A stretch of DNA of 64,000 nucleotides from Allodiplogaster sudhausi (taxonomy: Eukaryota > Nematoda > Chromadorea > Rhabditida > Diplogasteridae), in NCBI GenBank assembly GCA_945643635.1, contig CALZFC010000166.1, positions 158,515 through 222,514 of the forward strand, given 5' to 3'. The stretch's first letter is position 1, and each line of letters opens with the position of its first letter. The notes beneath the pieces were generated by a model, which was given only the letters and a program-made list of their open reading frames with translations, was not told the origin of the DNA and did no database searches. Shown one piece after another: positions 48,201-63,000 of this stretch. A program made the position numbers and the translations under genes.

Positions 48201-48900
48201 ACCGTCTTGACGAGATCTAACTATACATATCTTCACTAGTAGAATACCTATCACGACTTGGCCAGAACATGTCAAAATGTGATTTTATCTAAAATTGACC
48301 ATATCTTTTTTTTGTCTAAAATTGACCATATCTTTTTTTCTGATGATTCAAAGTGGTCCTAATTGTATTTAAACGAACCGCCTTGACGAGATCTAACTGT
48401 AAATACCTTCACTAGTAGAATACCTATCACGACTTGGCCAGAACGTGTCAAAATGTGAATTTGTCTAAAATTGACCATATCTTTTTTTGTCTAACATTGA
48501 CCATATCTTCTTTTCTGATGATTCAAAGTGGTTCGAATTGTATTTAAACGAACCGTCTTGACGAGATCTAACTATACATATCTTCACTAGTAGAATACCT
48601 ATCACGACTTGGCCAGAACATGTCAAAATGTGATTTTATCTAAAATTGACCATATCTTTTTTTTGTCTAAAATTGACCATATCTTTTTTTCTGATGATTC
48701 AAAGTGGTCCTAATTGTATTTAAACGAACCGCCTTGACGAGATCTAACTGTAAATACCTTCACTAGTAGAATACCTATCACGACTTGGCCAGAACGTGTC
48801 AAAATGTGAATTTGTCTAAAATTGACCATATCTTTTTTTGTCTAACATTGACCATATCTTCTTTTCTGATGATTCAAAGTGGTTCGAATTGTATTTAAAC
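45238..48900. repeat. Satellite blocks with four- and five-monomer periods
   Basis: A 711-base offset links 45238 and 45949 (four monomers), and an 878-base offset links 46507 and 47385 (five monomers). Order beyond that becomes less regular. Confidence 0.5.
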
Positions 48901-51900
48901 GAACCGTCTTGACGAGATCTAACTATGCATACCTTCACTAGTAGAATACCTATCATGACTTGGCCAGAGCATTTCAAAATGTGATTTATCTAAAATTGAC
49001 CATATCTTTTTTTGTCTTACATTGACCATATCTTTTTTTTCTAATGATTCAAAGTGGTCCGAATTATCTTTATACGAACCGTCTTGACGAGATCTAACTA
49101 TGCATACCTTCACTAGTAGAAGAATACCTATCATGACTTCCCCAGAACATGTCAAAATGTGATTTTATCTAAAATTTACCATATCTTTTTTTTGTCTAAA
49201 ATTGACCATATCTTTTTTTCTGATGATTCAAAGTGGTCCTAATTGTATTTAAACGAACCGTCTTGACGAGATCTAACTATACATATCTTCACTAGTAGAA
49301 TACCTATCACGACTTGGCCAGAACATGTCAAAATGTGATTTTATCTAAAATTGACCATATCTTTTTTTTTGTCTAAAATTGACCATATCTTTTTTTCTGA
49401 TGATTCAAAGTGGTCCTAATTGTATTTAAACGAACCGTCTTGACGAGATCTAACTGTAAATACCTTCACTAGTAGAATACCTATCATGACTTGGCCAGAG
49501 CATTTCAAAATGTGATTTATCTAAAATTGACCATATCTTTTTTTTGTCTTACATTGACCATATCTTTTTTTTCTAATGATTCAAAGTGGTCCGAATTATA
49601 TTTATACGAACCGTCTTGACGAGATCTAACTATGCATACCTTCACTAGTAGAAGAATACCTATCATGACTTCCCCAGAACATGTCAAAATGTGATTTTAT
49701 CTAAAATTTACCATATCTTTTTTTTGTCTAAAATTGACCATATCTTTTTTTCTGATGATTCAAAGTGGTCCTAATTGTATTTAAACGAACCGTCTTGACG
49801 AGATCTAACTATACATATCTTCACTAGTAGAATACCTATCACGACTTGGCCAGAACATGTCAAAATGTGATTTTATCTAAAATTGACCATATCTTTTTTT
49901 TGTCTAAAATTGACCATATCTTTTTTTCTGATGATTCAAAGTGGTCCTAATTGTATTTAAACGAACCGCCTTGACGAGATCTAACTGTAAATACCTTCAC
50001 TAGTAGAATACCTATCACGACTTGGCCAGAACGTGTCAAAATGTGAATTTGTCTAAAATTGACCATATCTTTTTTTGTCTAACATTGACCATATCTTTTT
50101 TTTCTAATGATTCAAAGTGGTCCGAATTATATTTATACGAACCGTCTTGACGAGATCTAACTATGCATACCTTCACTAGTAGAAGAATACCTATCATGAC
50201 TTCCCCAGAACATGTCAAAATGTGATTTTATCTAAAATTTACCATATCTTTTTTTTTGTCTAAAATTGACCATATCTTTTTTTCTGATGATTCAAAGTGG
50301 TCCTAATTGTATTTAAACGAACCGTCTTGACGAGATCTAACTATACATATCTTCACTAGTAGAATACCTATCACGACTTGGCCAGAACATGTCAAAATGT
50401 GATTTTATCTAAAATTGACCATATCTTTTTTTTGTCTAAAATTGACCATATCTTTTTTTCTGATGATTCAAAGTGGTCCTAATTGTATTTAAACGAACCG
50501 CCTTGACGAGATCTAACTGTAAATACCTTCACTAGTAGAATACCTATCACGACTTGGCCAGAACGTGTCAAAATGTGAATTTGTCTAAAATTGACCATAT
50601 CTTTTTTTGTCTAACATTGACCATATCTTCTTTTCTGATGATTCAAAGTGGTTCGAATTGTATTTAAACGAACCGTCTTGACGAGATCTAACTGTAAATA
50701 CCTTCACTAGTAGAATACCTATCACGACTTGGCCAGAACGTGTCAAAATGTGAATTTGTCTAAAATTGACCATATCTTTTTTTGTCTAACATTGACCATA
50801 TCTTCTTTTCTGATGATTCAAAGTGGTTCGAATTGTATTTAAACGAACCGTCTTGACGAGATCTAACTATGCATACCTTCACTAGTAGAATACCTATCAT
50901 GACTTGGCCAGAGCATTTCAAAATGTGATTTATCTAAAATTGACCATATCTTTTTTGTCTTACATTGACCATATCTTTTTTTTCTAATGATTCAAAGTGG
51001 TCCGAATTATATTTATACGAACCGTCTTGACGAGATCTAACTATGCATACCTTCACTAGTAGAATACCTATCATGACTTGGCCAGAGCATTTCAAAATGT
51101 GATTTATCTAAAATTGACCATATCTTTTTTTGTCTTACATTGACCATATCTTTTTTTTCTAATGATTCAAAGTGGTCCGAATTATATTTATAACGAACCG
51201 TCTTGACGAGATCTAACTATGCATACCTTCACTAGTAGAATACCTATCATGACTTGGCCAGAGCATTTCAAAATGTGATTTATCTAAAATTTACCATATC
51301 TTTTTTTTTGTCTAAAATTGACCATATCTTTTTTTCTGATGATTCAAAGTGGTCCTAATTGTATTTAAACGAACCGTCTTGACGAGATCTAACTATACAT
51401 ATCTTCACTAGTAGAATACCTATCACGACTTGGCCAGAACATGTCAAAATGTGAATTTGTCTAAAATTGACCATATCTTTTTTTTGTCTAAAATTGACCA
51501 TATCTTTTTTTTCTAATGATTCAAAGTGGTCCGAATTGTATTTAAACGAACCGTCTTGACGAGATCTAACTATGCATACCTTCACTAGTAGAAGAATACC
51601 TATCATGACTTGGCCAGAACATGTCAAAATGTGATTTTATCTAAAATTTACCATATCTTTTTTTTTGTCTAAAATTGACCATATCTTTTTTTCTGATGAT
51701 TCAAAGTGGTCCGAATTGTATTTATACGAACCGTCTTGACGAGATCTAACTATGCATACCTTCACTAGTAGAATACCTATCATGACTTGGCCAGAGCATT
51801 TCAAAATGTGATTTATCTAAAATTTACCATATCTTTTTTTTTGTCTAAAATTGACCATATCTTTTTTTCTGATGATTCAAAGTGGTCCTAATTGTATTTA

Positions 51901-54039
51901 AACGAACCGTCTTGACGAGATCTAACTATACATATCTTCACTAGTAGAATACCTATCACGACTTGGCCAGAACATGTCAAAATGTGATTTTATCTAAAAT
52001 TGACCATATCTTTTTTTTTGTCTAAAATTGACCATATCTTTTTTTCTGATGATTCAAAGTGGTCCTAATTGTATTTAAACGAACCGTCTTGACGAGATCT
52101 AACTGTAAATACCTTCACTAGTAGAATACCTATCACGACTTGGCCAGAACGTGTCAAAATGTGAATTTGTCTAAAATTGACCATATCTTTTTTTGTCTAA
52201 CATTGACCATATCTTCTTTTTCTGATGATTCAAAGTGGTTTCGAATTGTATTTAAACGAACCGTCTTGACGAGATCTAACTGTAAATACCTTCACTAGTA
52301 GAATACCTATCACGACTTGGCCAGAACATGTCAAAATGTGAATTTGTCTAAAATTGACCATATCTTTTTTTGTCTAACATTGACCATATCTTTTTTTCTG
52401 ATGATTCAAAGTGGTTCGAATTGTATTTAAACGAACCGTCTTGACGAGATCTAACTATGCATACCTTCACTAGTAGAATACCTATCATGACTTGGCCAGA
52501 GCATTTCAAAATGTGATTTATCTAAAATTTACCATATCTTTTTTTTGTCTAAAATTGACCATATCTTTTTTTTCTAATGATTCAAAGTGGTCCGAATTGT
52601 ATTTAAACGAACCGTCTTGACGAGATCTAACTATGCATACCTTCACTAGTAGAATACCTATCATGACTTGGCCAGAGCATTTCAAAATGTGATTTATCTA
52701 AAATTGACCATATCTTTTTTTTGTCTAACATTGACCATATCTTTTTTTTCTAATGATTCAAAGTGGTCCGAATTATATTTATACGAACCGTCTTGACGAG
52801 ATCTAACTATGCATACCTTCACTAGTAGAATACCTATCATGACTTGGCCAGAACATGTCAAAATGTGATTTTATCTAAAATTTACCATATCTTTTTTTTG
52901 TCTAAAATTGACCATATCTTTTTTTCTGATGATTCAAAGTGGTCCTAATTGTATTTAAACGAACCGTCTTGACGAGATCTAACTATACATACCTTCACTA
53001 GTAGAATACCTATCACGACTTGGCCAGAACATGTCAAAATGTGATTTTATCTAAAATTGACCATATCTTTTTTTTTGTCTAAAATTGACCATATCTTTTT
53101 TTCTGATGATTCAAAGTGGTCCTAATTGTATTTAAACGAACCGTCTTGACGAGATCTAACTGTAAATACCTTCACTAGTAGAATACCTATCACGACTTGG
53201 CCAGAACGTGTCAAAATGTGAATTTGTCTAAAATTGACCATATCTTTTTTTGTCTAACATTGACCATATCTTTTTTTTCTAATGATTCAAAGTGGTCCGA
53301 ATTGTATTTAAACGAACCGTCTTGACGAGATCTAACTATGCATACCTTCACTAGTAGAAGAATACCTATCATGACTTCCCCAGAACATGTCAAAATGTGA
53401 TTTATCTAAAATTTACCATATCTTTTTTTTGTCTAAAATTGACCATATCTTTTTTTCTGATGATTCAAAGTGGTCCGAATTGTATTTAAACGAACCGTCT
53501 TGACGAGATCTAACTGTAAATACCTTCACTAGTAGAATACCTATCACGACTTGGCCAGAACATGTCAAAATGTGAATTTTGTCTAAAATTGACCATATCT
53601 TTTTTTGTCTAAAATTGACCATATCTTTTTTTTTCTAATGATTCAAAGTGGTCCGAATTGTATTTAAACGAACCGTCTTGACGAGATCTAACTATGCATA
53701 CCTTCACTAGTAGAAGAATACCTATCATGACTTCCCCAGAACATGTCAAAATGTGATTTTATCTAAAATTTACCATATCTTTTTTTTGTCTAAAATTGAC
53801 CATATCTTTTTTTCTGATGATTCAAAGTGGTCCTAATTGTATTTAAACGAACCGTCTTGACGAGATCTAACTATACATATCTTCACTAGTAGAATACCTA
53901 TCACGACTTGGCCAGAACATGTCAAAATGTGATTTTATCTAAAATTGACCATATCTTTTTTTTTGTCTAAATTGACCATATCTTTTTTTCTGATGATTCA
54001 AAGTGGTCCTAATTGTATTTAAACGAACCGCCTTGACGA

Positions 54040-57000
54040 GATCTAACTGTAATACCTTCACTAGTAGAATACCTATCACGACTTGGCCAGAACGTGTCAA
54101 AATGTGAATTTGTCTAAAATTGACCATATCTTTTTTTGTCTAACATTGACCATATCTTCTTTTCTGATGATTCAAAGTGGTTCGAATTGTATTTAAACGA
54201 ACCGTCTTGACGAGATCTAACTGTAATACCTTCACTAGTAGAATACCTATCACGACTTGGCCAGAACGTGTCAAAATGTGAATTTGTCTAAAATTGACCA
54301 TATCTTTTTTTGTCTAACATTGACCATATCTTTTTTTCTGATGATTCAAAGTGGTTCGAATTGTATTTAAACGAACCGTCTTGACGAGATCTAACTATGC
54401 ATATCTTCACTAGTAGAATACCTATCATGACTTGGCCAGAGCATTTCAAAATGTGATTTATCTAAAATTTACCATATCTTTTTTTTGTCTAAAATTGACC
54501 ATATCTTTTTTTTCTAATGATTCAAAGTGGTCCGAATTGTATTTAAACGAACCGTCTTGACGAGATCTAACTATGCATACCTTCACTAGTAGAAGAATCC
54601 CTATCATGACTTCCCCAGAACATGTCAAAATGTGATTTTATCTAAAATTACCATATCTTTTTTTTGTCTAAAATTGACCATATCTTTTTTTTCTGATGAT
54701 TCAAAGTGGTCCTAATTGTATTTAAACGAACCGTCTTGACGAGATCTAACTGTAAATACCTTCACTAGTAGAATACCTATCACGACTTGGCCAGAACGTG
54801 TCAAAATGTGAATTTGTCTAAAATTGACCATATCTTTTTTTGTCTAACATTGACCATATCTTTTTTTCTGATGATTCAAAGTGGTCCGAATTGTATTTAA
54901 ACGAACCGTCTTGACGAGATCTAACTATGCATACCTTCACTAGTAGAATACCTATCATGACTTGGCCAGAGCATTTCAAAATGTGATTTTATCTAAAATT
55001 GACCATATCTTTTTTTGTCTAACATTGACCATATCTTTTTTTTCTAATGATTCAAAGTGGTCCGAATTGTATTTAAACGAACCGTCTTGACGAGATCTAA
55101 CTATGCATCCTTCACTAGTAGAATACCTATCATGACTTTGGCCAGAGCATTTCAAAATGTGATTTATCTAAAATTGACCATATCTTTTTTTGTCTACATT
55201 GACCATATCTTTTTTTTCTAATGATTCAAAGTGGTCGAATTGTATTTAAACGAACCGTCTTGACGAGATCTAACTATGCATACCTTCACTAGTAGAATAC
55301 CTATCATGACTTGGCCAGAGCATTTCAAAATGTGATTTATCTAAAATGACCATATCTTTTTTGTCTTACATTGACCATATCTTTTTTTTCTAATGATTCA
55401 AAGTGGTCCGAATTATATTTAAACGAACCGTCTTGACGAGATCTAACTATGCATCCTTCACTAGTAGAATACCTATCATGACTTGGCCAGAGCATTTCAA
55501 ATGTGATTTATCTAAAATTGACCATATCTTTTTTTTGTCTAAATTGACCATATCTTTTTTTTCTAATGATTCAAAGTGGTCCGAATTGTATTTAAACGAA
55601 CCGTCTTGACGAGATCTAACTATGCATACCTTCACTAGTAGAATACCTATCATGTTGGCCAGAGCATTTCAAAATGTGATTAATCTAAAATTGACCATAT
55701 CTTTTTTTGTCTAACATTGACCATATCTTTTTTTTCTAATGATTCAAAGTGGTCCGAATTGTATTTAAACGAACCGTCTTGACGAGATCTAACTATGCAT
55801 ACCTTCACTAGTAGAATACCTATCATGACTTGGCCAGAGCATTTCAAAATGTGATTTATCTAAAATTGACCATATCTTTTTTTTGTCTTACATTGACCAT
55901 ATCTTTTTTTTCTAATGATTCAAAGTGGTCCGAATTGTATTTATACGAACCGTCTTGACGAGATCTAACTATGCATACCTTCACTAGTAGAATACCTATC
56001 ATGACTTGGCCAGAGCATTTCAAAATGTGATTTATCTAAAATTGACCATATCTTTTTTGTCTTACATTGACCATATCTTTTTTTTCTAATGATTCAAAGT
56101 GGTCCGAATTATATTTAACGAACCGTCTTGACGAGATCTAACTAGCATACCTTCACTAGTAGAATACCTATCATGACTTGGCCAGAGCATTTCAAAATGT
56201 GATTTATCTAAAATTTACCATATCTTTTTTTTGTCTAAAATTGACCATATCTTTTTTTCTGATGATTCAAAGTGGTCCGAATTGTATTTAAACGAACCGT
56301 CTTGACGAGATCTAACTATGCATACCTTCACTAGTAGAATACCTATCACGACTTGGCCAGAACATGTCAAAATGTGAATTTATCTAAAATTGACCATATC
56401 TTTTTTTGTCTAAAATTGACCATATCTTTTTTTTCTAATGATTCAAAGTGGTCCGAATTGTATTTAAACGAACCGTCTTGACGAGATCTAACTATGCATA
56501 CCTTCACTAGTAGAAGATACCTATCATGACTTCCCCAGAACATGTCAAAATGTGATTTTATCTAAAATTTACCATATCTTTTTTTGTCTAAAATTGACCA
56601 TATCTTTTTTTCTGATGATTCAAAGTGGTCCTAATTGTATTTAAACGAACCGTCTTGACGAGATCTAACTATACATATCTTCACTAGTAGAATACCTATC
56701 ACGACTTGGCCAGAACATGTCAAAATGTGATTTTATCTAAAATTGACCATATCTTTTTTTTTCTAAAATTGACCATATCTTTTTTTTCTGATGATTCAAA
56801 GTGGTCCTAATTGTATTTAAACGAACCGTCTTGACGAGATCTAACTGTAAATACCTTCACTAGTAGAATACCTATCACGACTTGGCCAGAACGTGTCAAA
56901 ATGTGAATTTGTCTAAAATTGACCATATCTTTTTTTTGTCTAACATTGACCATATCTTCTTTTCTGATGATTCAAAGTGGTTCGAATTGTATTTAAACGA

Positions 57001-60000
57001 ACCGTCTTGACGAGATCTAACTGTAAATACCTTCACTAGTAGAATACCTATCACGACTTGGCCAGAACGTGTCAAAATGTGAATTTGTCTAAAATTGACC
57101 ATATCTTTTTTGTCTAACATTGACCATATCTTTTTTTCTATGATTCAAAGTGGTCCGAATTGTATTTAAACGAACCGTCTTGACGAGATCTAACTATGCA
57201 TACTTCACTAGTAGAATACCTATCATGACTTGGCCAGAGCATTTCAAAATGTGATTTATCTAAAATTTACCATATCTTTTTTTGTCTAAAATTGACCATA
57301 TCTTTTTTTTCTAATGATTCAAAGTGGTCCGAATTGTATTTAAACGAACCGTCTTGACGAGATCTAACTATGCATACCTTCACTAGTAGAATACCTATCA
57401 TGACTTGGCCAGAGCATTCAAAATGTGATTTATCTAAATTGACCATATCTTTTTTGTCTAAAATTGACCATATCTTTTTTTTCTAATGATTCAAAGTGGT
57501 CCGAATTGTATTTATACGAACCGTCTTGACGAGATCTAACTATGCATACCTTCACTAGTAGAAGAATACCTATCATGACTTCCCCAGAACATGTCAAAAT
57601 GTGATTTTATCTAAATTTACCATATCTTTTTTTTGTCTAAATTGACCATATCTTTTTTCTGATGATTCAAAGTGGTCCGAATTGTATTTAAACGAACCGT
57701 CTTGACGAGATCTAACTATGCATACCTTCACTAGTAGAATACCTATCACGACTTGGCCAGAACATGTCAAAATGTGATTTTATCTAAAATTGACCATATC
57801 TTTTTTTTTGTCTAAAATTGACCATATCTTTTTTTCTGATGATTCAAAGTGGTCCTAATTGTATTTAAACGAACCGTCTTGACGAGATCTAACTGTAATA
57901 CCTTCACTAGTAGAATACCTATCATGACTTGGCCAGAACATTTCAAATGTGATTTATCTAAATTGACCATATCTTTTTTTGTCTTACATTGACCATATCT
58001 TTTTTTTCTAATGATTCAAAGTGGTCCGAATTGTATTTAAACGAACCGTCTTGACGAGATCTAACTATGCATACCTTCACTAGTAGAATACCTATCATGA
58101 CTTGGCCAGAACATGTCAAAATGTGATTTTATCTAAAATTGACCATATCTTTTTTTTTCTAAAATTGACCATATCTTTTTTTCTAATGATTCAAAGTGGT
58201 CTAATTGTATTTAAACGAACCGTCTTGACGAGATCTAACTATGCATACCTTCACTAGTAGAATACCTATCACGACTTGGCCAGAACATGTCAAATGTGAT
58301 TTTATCTAAAATTGACCATATCTTTTTTTTGTCTAAATTGACCATATCTTTTTTTCTGATGATTCAAAGTGGTCCTAATTGTATTTAAACGAACCGTCTT
58401 GACGAGATCTAACTGTAAATATCCTTCACTAGTAGAATACCTATCACGACTTGGCCAGAACATGTCAAAATGTGAATTATCTAAAATTGACCATATCTTT
58501 TTTTGTCTAACATTGACCATATCTTTTTTCTGATGATTCAAAGTGGTTCGAATTGTATTTAAACGAACCGTCTTGACGAGATCTAACTATAAATACCTTC
58601 ACTAGTAGAATACCTATCACGACTTGGCCAGAACGTGTCAAAATGTGATTTATCTAAAATTGACCATATCTTTTTTTTGTCTACATTGACCATATCTTTT
58701 TTTCTGATGATTCAAAGTGGTCCGAATTGTATTTAACGAACCGTCTTGACGAGATCTAACTATGCATATCTTCACTAGTAGAATACCTATCATGACTTGG
58801 CCAGAACATTTCAAATGTGATTTATCTAAAATTGACCATATCTTTTTTTGTCTAAAATTGACCATATCTTTTTTTTCTAATGATTCAAAGTGGTCCGAAT
58901 TGTATTTAAACGAACCGTCTTGACGAGATCTAACTATGCATACCTTCACTAGTAGAATACCTATCATGACTTGGCCAGAGCATTTCAAAATGTGATTTAT
59001 CTAAAATTGACCATATCTTTTTTTGTCTAACATTGACCATATCTTTTTTTCTAATGATTCAAAGTGGTCCGAATTATATTTATACGAACCGTCTTGACGA
59101 GATCTAACTATGCATACCTTCACTAGTAGAAGAATACCTATCATGACTTGGCCCCAGAATTGTCAAAATGTGATTTTATCTAAAATTGACCATATCTTTT
59201 TTTTTGTCTAAAATTGACCATATCTTTTTTCTGATGATTCAAAGTGGTCCGAATTGTATTTAACGAACCGTCTTGACGAGATCTAACTATACATACCTTC
59301 ACTAGTAGAATACCTATCACGACTTGGCCAGAACATGTCAAAATGTGATTTTATCTAAAATTGACATATCTTTTTTTTGTCTAAAATTGACCATATCTTT
59401 TTTTTTCTGATATTCAAAGTGGTCCTAATTGTATTTTTAAAACGAACCGTCTTGACGAGATCTAACTGTAAATACCTTCACTAGTAGAATACCTATCACG
59501 ACTTGGCCAGAACATGTCAAAATGTGATTTATCTAAAATTGACCATATCTTTTTTTGTCTAACATTGACCATATCTTTTTTTTCTAATGATTCAAAGTGG
59601 TCCGAATTGTATTTAAACGAACCGTCTTGACGAGATCTAACTGCATACCTTCACTAGTAGAAGAATACCTATCATGACTTGGCCAGAACATGTCAAAATG
59701 TGATTTTATCTAAAATTGACCATATCTTTTTTTTGTCTAAAATTGACCATATCTTTTTTTCTGATGATTCAAAGTGGTCCTAATTGTATTTAAACGAACC
59801 GTCTTGACGAGATCTAACTATACATACCTTCACTAGTAGATACCTATCACGACTTGGCCAGAACATGTCAAAATGTGATTTTATCTAAATTGACCATATC
59901 TTTTTTTTGTCTAAATTGACCATATCTTTTTTTCTGATGATTCAAGTGGTTCCTAATTGTATTTAAACGAACCGCCTTGACGAGATCTAACTGTATACCT

Positions 60001-63000
60001 TCACTAGTAGAATACCTATCACGACTTGGCCAGAACATGTCAAAATGTGAATTTTGTCTAAAATTGACCATATCTTTTTTTGTCTAACATTGACCATATC
60101 TTTTTTTCTAATGATTCAAAGTGGTCCGAATTGTATTTAAACGAACCGTCTTGACGAGATCTAACTATGCATACCTTCACTAGTAGAATACCTATCACGA
60201 CTTGGCCAGAACATGTCAAATGTGAATTTATCTAAAATTGACCATATCTTTTTTTGTCTAACATTGACCATATCTTTTTTTCTGATGATTCAAAGTGGTC
60301 CGAATTGTATTTAAACGAACCGTCTTGACGAGATCTAACTATGCATATCTTCACTAGTAGAATACCTATCATGACTTGGCCAGAGCATTTCAAAATGTGA
60401 TTTTATCTAAAATTACCATATCTTTTTTTGTCTAAAATTGACCATATCTTTTTTTCTAATGATTCAAATGGTCCGAATTGTATTTAAACGAACCGTCTTG
60501 ACGAGATCTAACTATGCATACCTTCACTAGTAGAATACCTATCATGACTTGGCCAGAGCATTTCAAAATGTGATTTATCTAAAATTGACCATATCTTTTT
60601 TTTGTCTAATTGACCATATCTTTTTTTTCTAATGATTCAAAGTGGTCCGAATTGTATTTAAACGAACCGTCTTGACGAGATCTAACTATGCATACCTTCA
60701 CTAGTAGAATACCTATCATGACTTCCCAGAACATGTCAAAATGTGATTTTATCTAAAATTGACCATATCTTTTTTTGTCTAAAATTGACCATATCTTTTT
60801 TTCTGATGATTCAAAGTGGTCCTAATTGTATTTAAACGAACCGTCTTGACGAATCTAACTATACATACCTTCACTAGTAGAATACCTATCACGACTTGGC
60901 CAGAACATGTTCAAAATGTGATTTTATCTAAAATTGACCATATCTTTTTTTTGTCTAAAATTGACCATATCTTTTTTTTCTGATGATTCAAGTGTCCTAA
61001 TTGTATTTAAACGAACCGTCTTGACGAGATCTAACTGTAAATACCTTCACTAGTAGAATACCTATCATGACTTGGCCAGAGCATTTCAAATGTGATTTAT
61101 CTAAAATTGACCATATCTTTTTTTGTCTAACATTGACCATATCTTTTTTTTCTAATGATTCCAAGTGGTCCGAATTATATTTAAACGAACCGTCTTGACG
61201 AGATCTAACTATGCATACCTTCACTAGTAGAAGATACCTATCATGACTTCCCAGAAACATGTCAAAATGTGATTTTATCTAATTTGACCATATCTTTTTT
61301 TGTCTAAAATTGACCATATCTTTTTTTCTGATGATTCAAAGTGGTCCTAATTGTATTTAAACGAACCGTCTTGACGAGATCTAACTATGCATATCTTCAC
61401 TAGTAGAATACCTATCACCTTGGCCAGAACATGTCAAAATGTGATTTTATCTAAAATTGACCATATCTTTTTTTTTGTCTAAAATTGACCATATCTTTTT
61501 TTCTGATGATTCAAAGTGGTCCTAATTGTATTTAAACGAACCGCCTTGACGAGATCTAACTGTAAATACCTTCACTAGTAGAATACCTATCACGACTTGG
61601 CCAGAACATGTCAAAATGTGATTTTCTAAAATTGACCATATCTTTTTTTGTCTACATTGACCATATCTTTTTTTTCTGATGATTCAAAGTGGTTCGAATT
61701 GTATTTAAACGAACCGTCCTTGACGAGATCTAACTGTAAATACCTTCACTAGTAGAATACCTATCACGACTTGGCCAAACGTGTCAAAATGTGATTTATC
61801 TAAATTGACCATATCTTTTTTTGTCTAACATTGACCATATCTTTTTTTCTGATGATTCAAAGTGGTCGAATTGTATTTAAACGAACCGTCTTGACGAGAT
61901 CTAACTATGCATACCTTCACTAGTAGAATACCTATCATGACTTGGCCAGAGCATTTCAAATGTGATTTATCTAAAATTGACCATATCTTTTTTTGTCTTA
62001 CATTGACCATATCTTTTTTTTCTAATGATTCAAAGTGGTCCGAATTGTATTTAAACGAACCGTCTTGACGAGATCTAACTATGCATACCTTCACTAGTAG
62101 AATACCTATCACGACTTGGCCAGAACATGTCAAAATGTGATTTGTCTAAAATTGACCATATCTTTTTTTGTCTAACATTGACCATATCTTTTTTTCTGAT
62201 GATTCAAAGTGGTCCGAATTGTATTTAAACGAACCGTCTTGACGAGATCTAACTGTAAATACCTTCACTAGTAGAATACCTATCACGACTTGGCCAGAAC
62301 GTGTCAAAATGTGAATTTGTCTAAAATTGACCATATCTTTTTTTGTCTAACATTGACCATATCTTTTTTTCTGATGATTCAAAGTGGTCCGAATTGTATT
62401 TAAAACGAACCGTCTTGACGAGATCTAACTATGCATACCTTCACTAGTAGAATACCTATCATGACTTGCCAGAACATTTCAAATGTGATTTATCTAAAAT
62501 TGACCATATCTTTTTTTGTCTAACATTGACCATATCTTTTTTTTCTAATGATTCAAAGTGGTCCGAATTGTATTTAAACGAACCGTCTTGACGAGATCTA
62601 CTATGCATACCTTCACTAGTAGAATACTATCACGACTTGGCCAAGCACATGTCAAAATGTGATTTATCTAAAATTGACCATATCTTTTTTTTGTCTAACA
62701 TTGACCATATCTTTTTTTCTAATGATTCAAAGTGGTCCGAATTATTTTAAAACGCCGTCTTGACGAGATCTAACTATGCATACTTCACTAGTAGAATACC
62801 TATCATGACTTGGCCAGAGCATGTTCAAAATGTGATTTATCTAAATTTGACCATATCTTTTTTTGTCTAAAATTGACCATATTTTTTTTCTGATGATTCA
62901 AAGTGGTCCGAATTGTATTTAAACGAACCGTCTTGACGAGATCTAACTATGCATACCTTCACTAGTAGAATATCCTATCATGACTTGGCCAGACATTTCA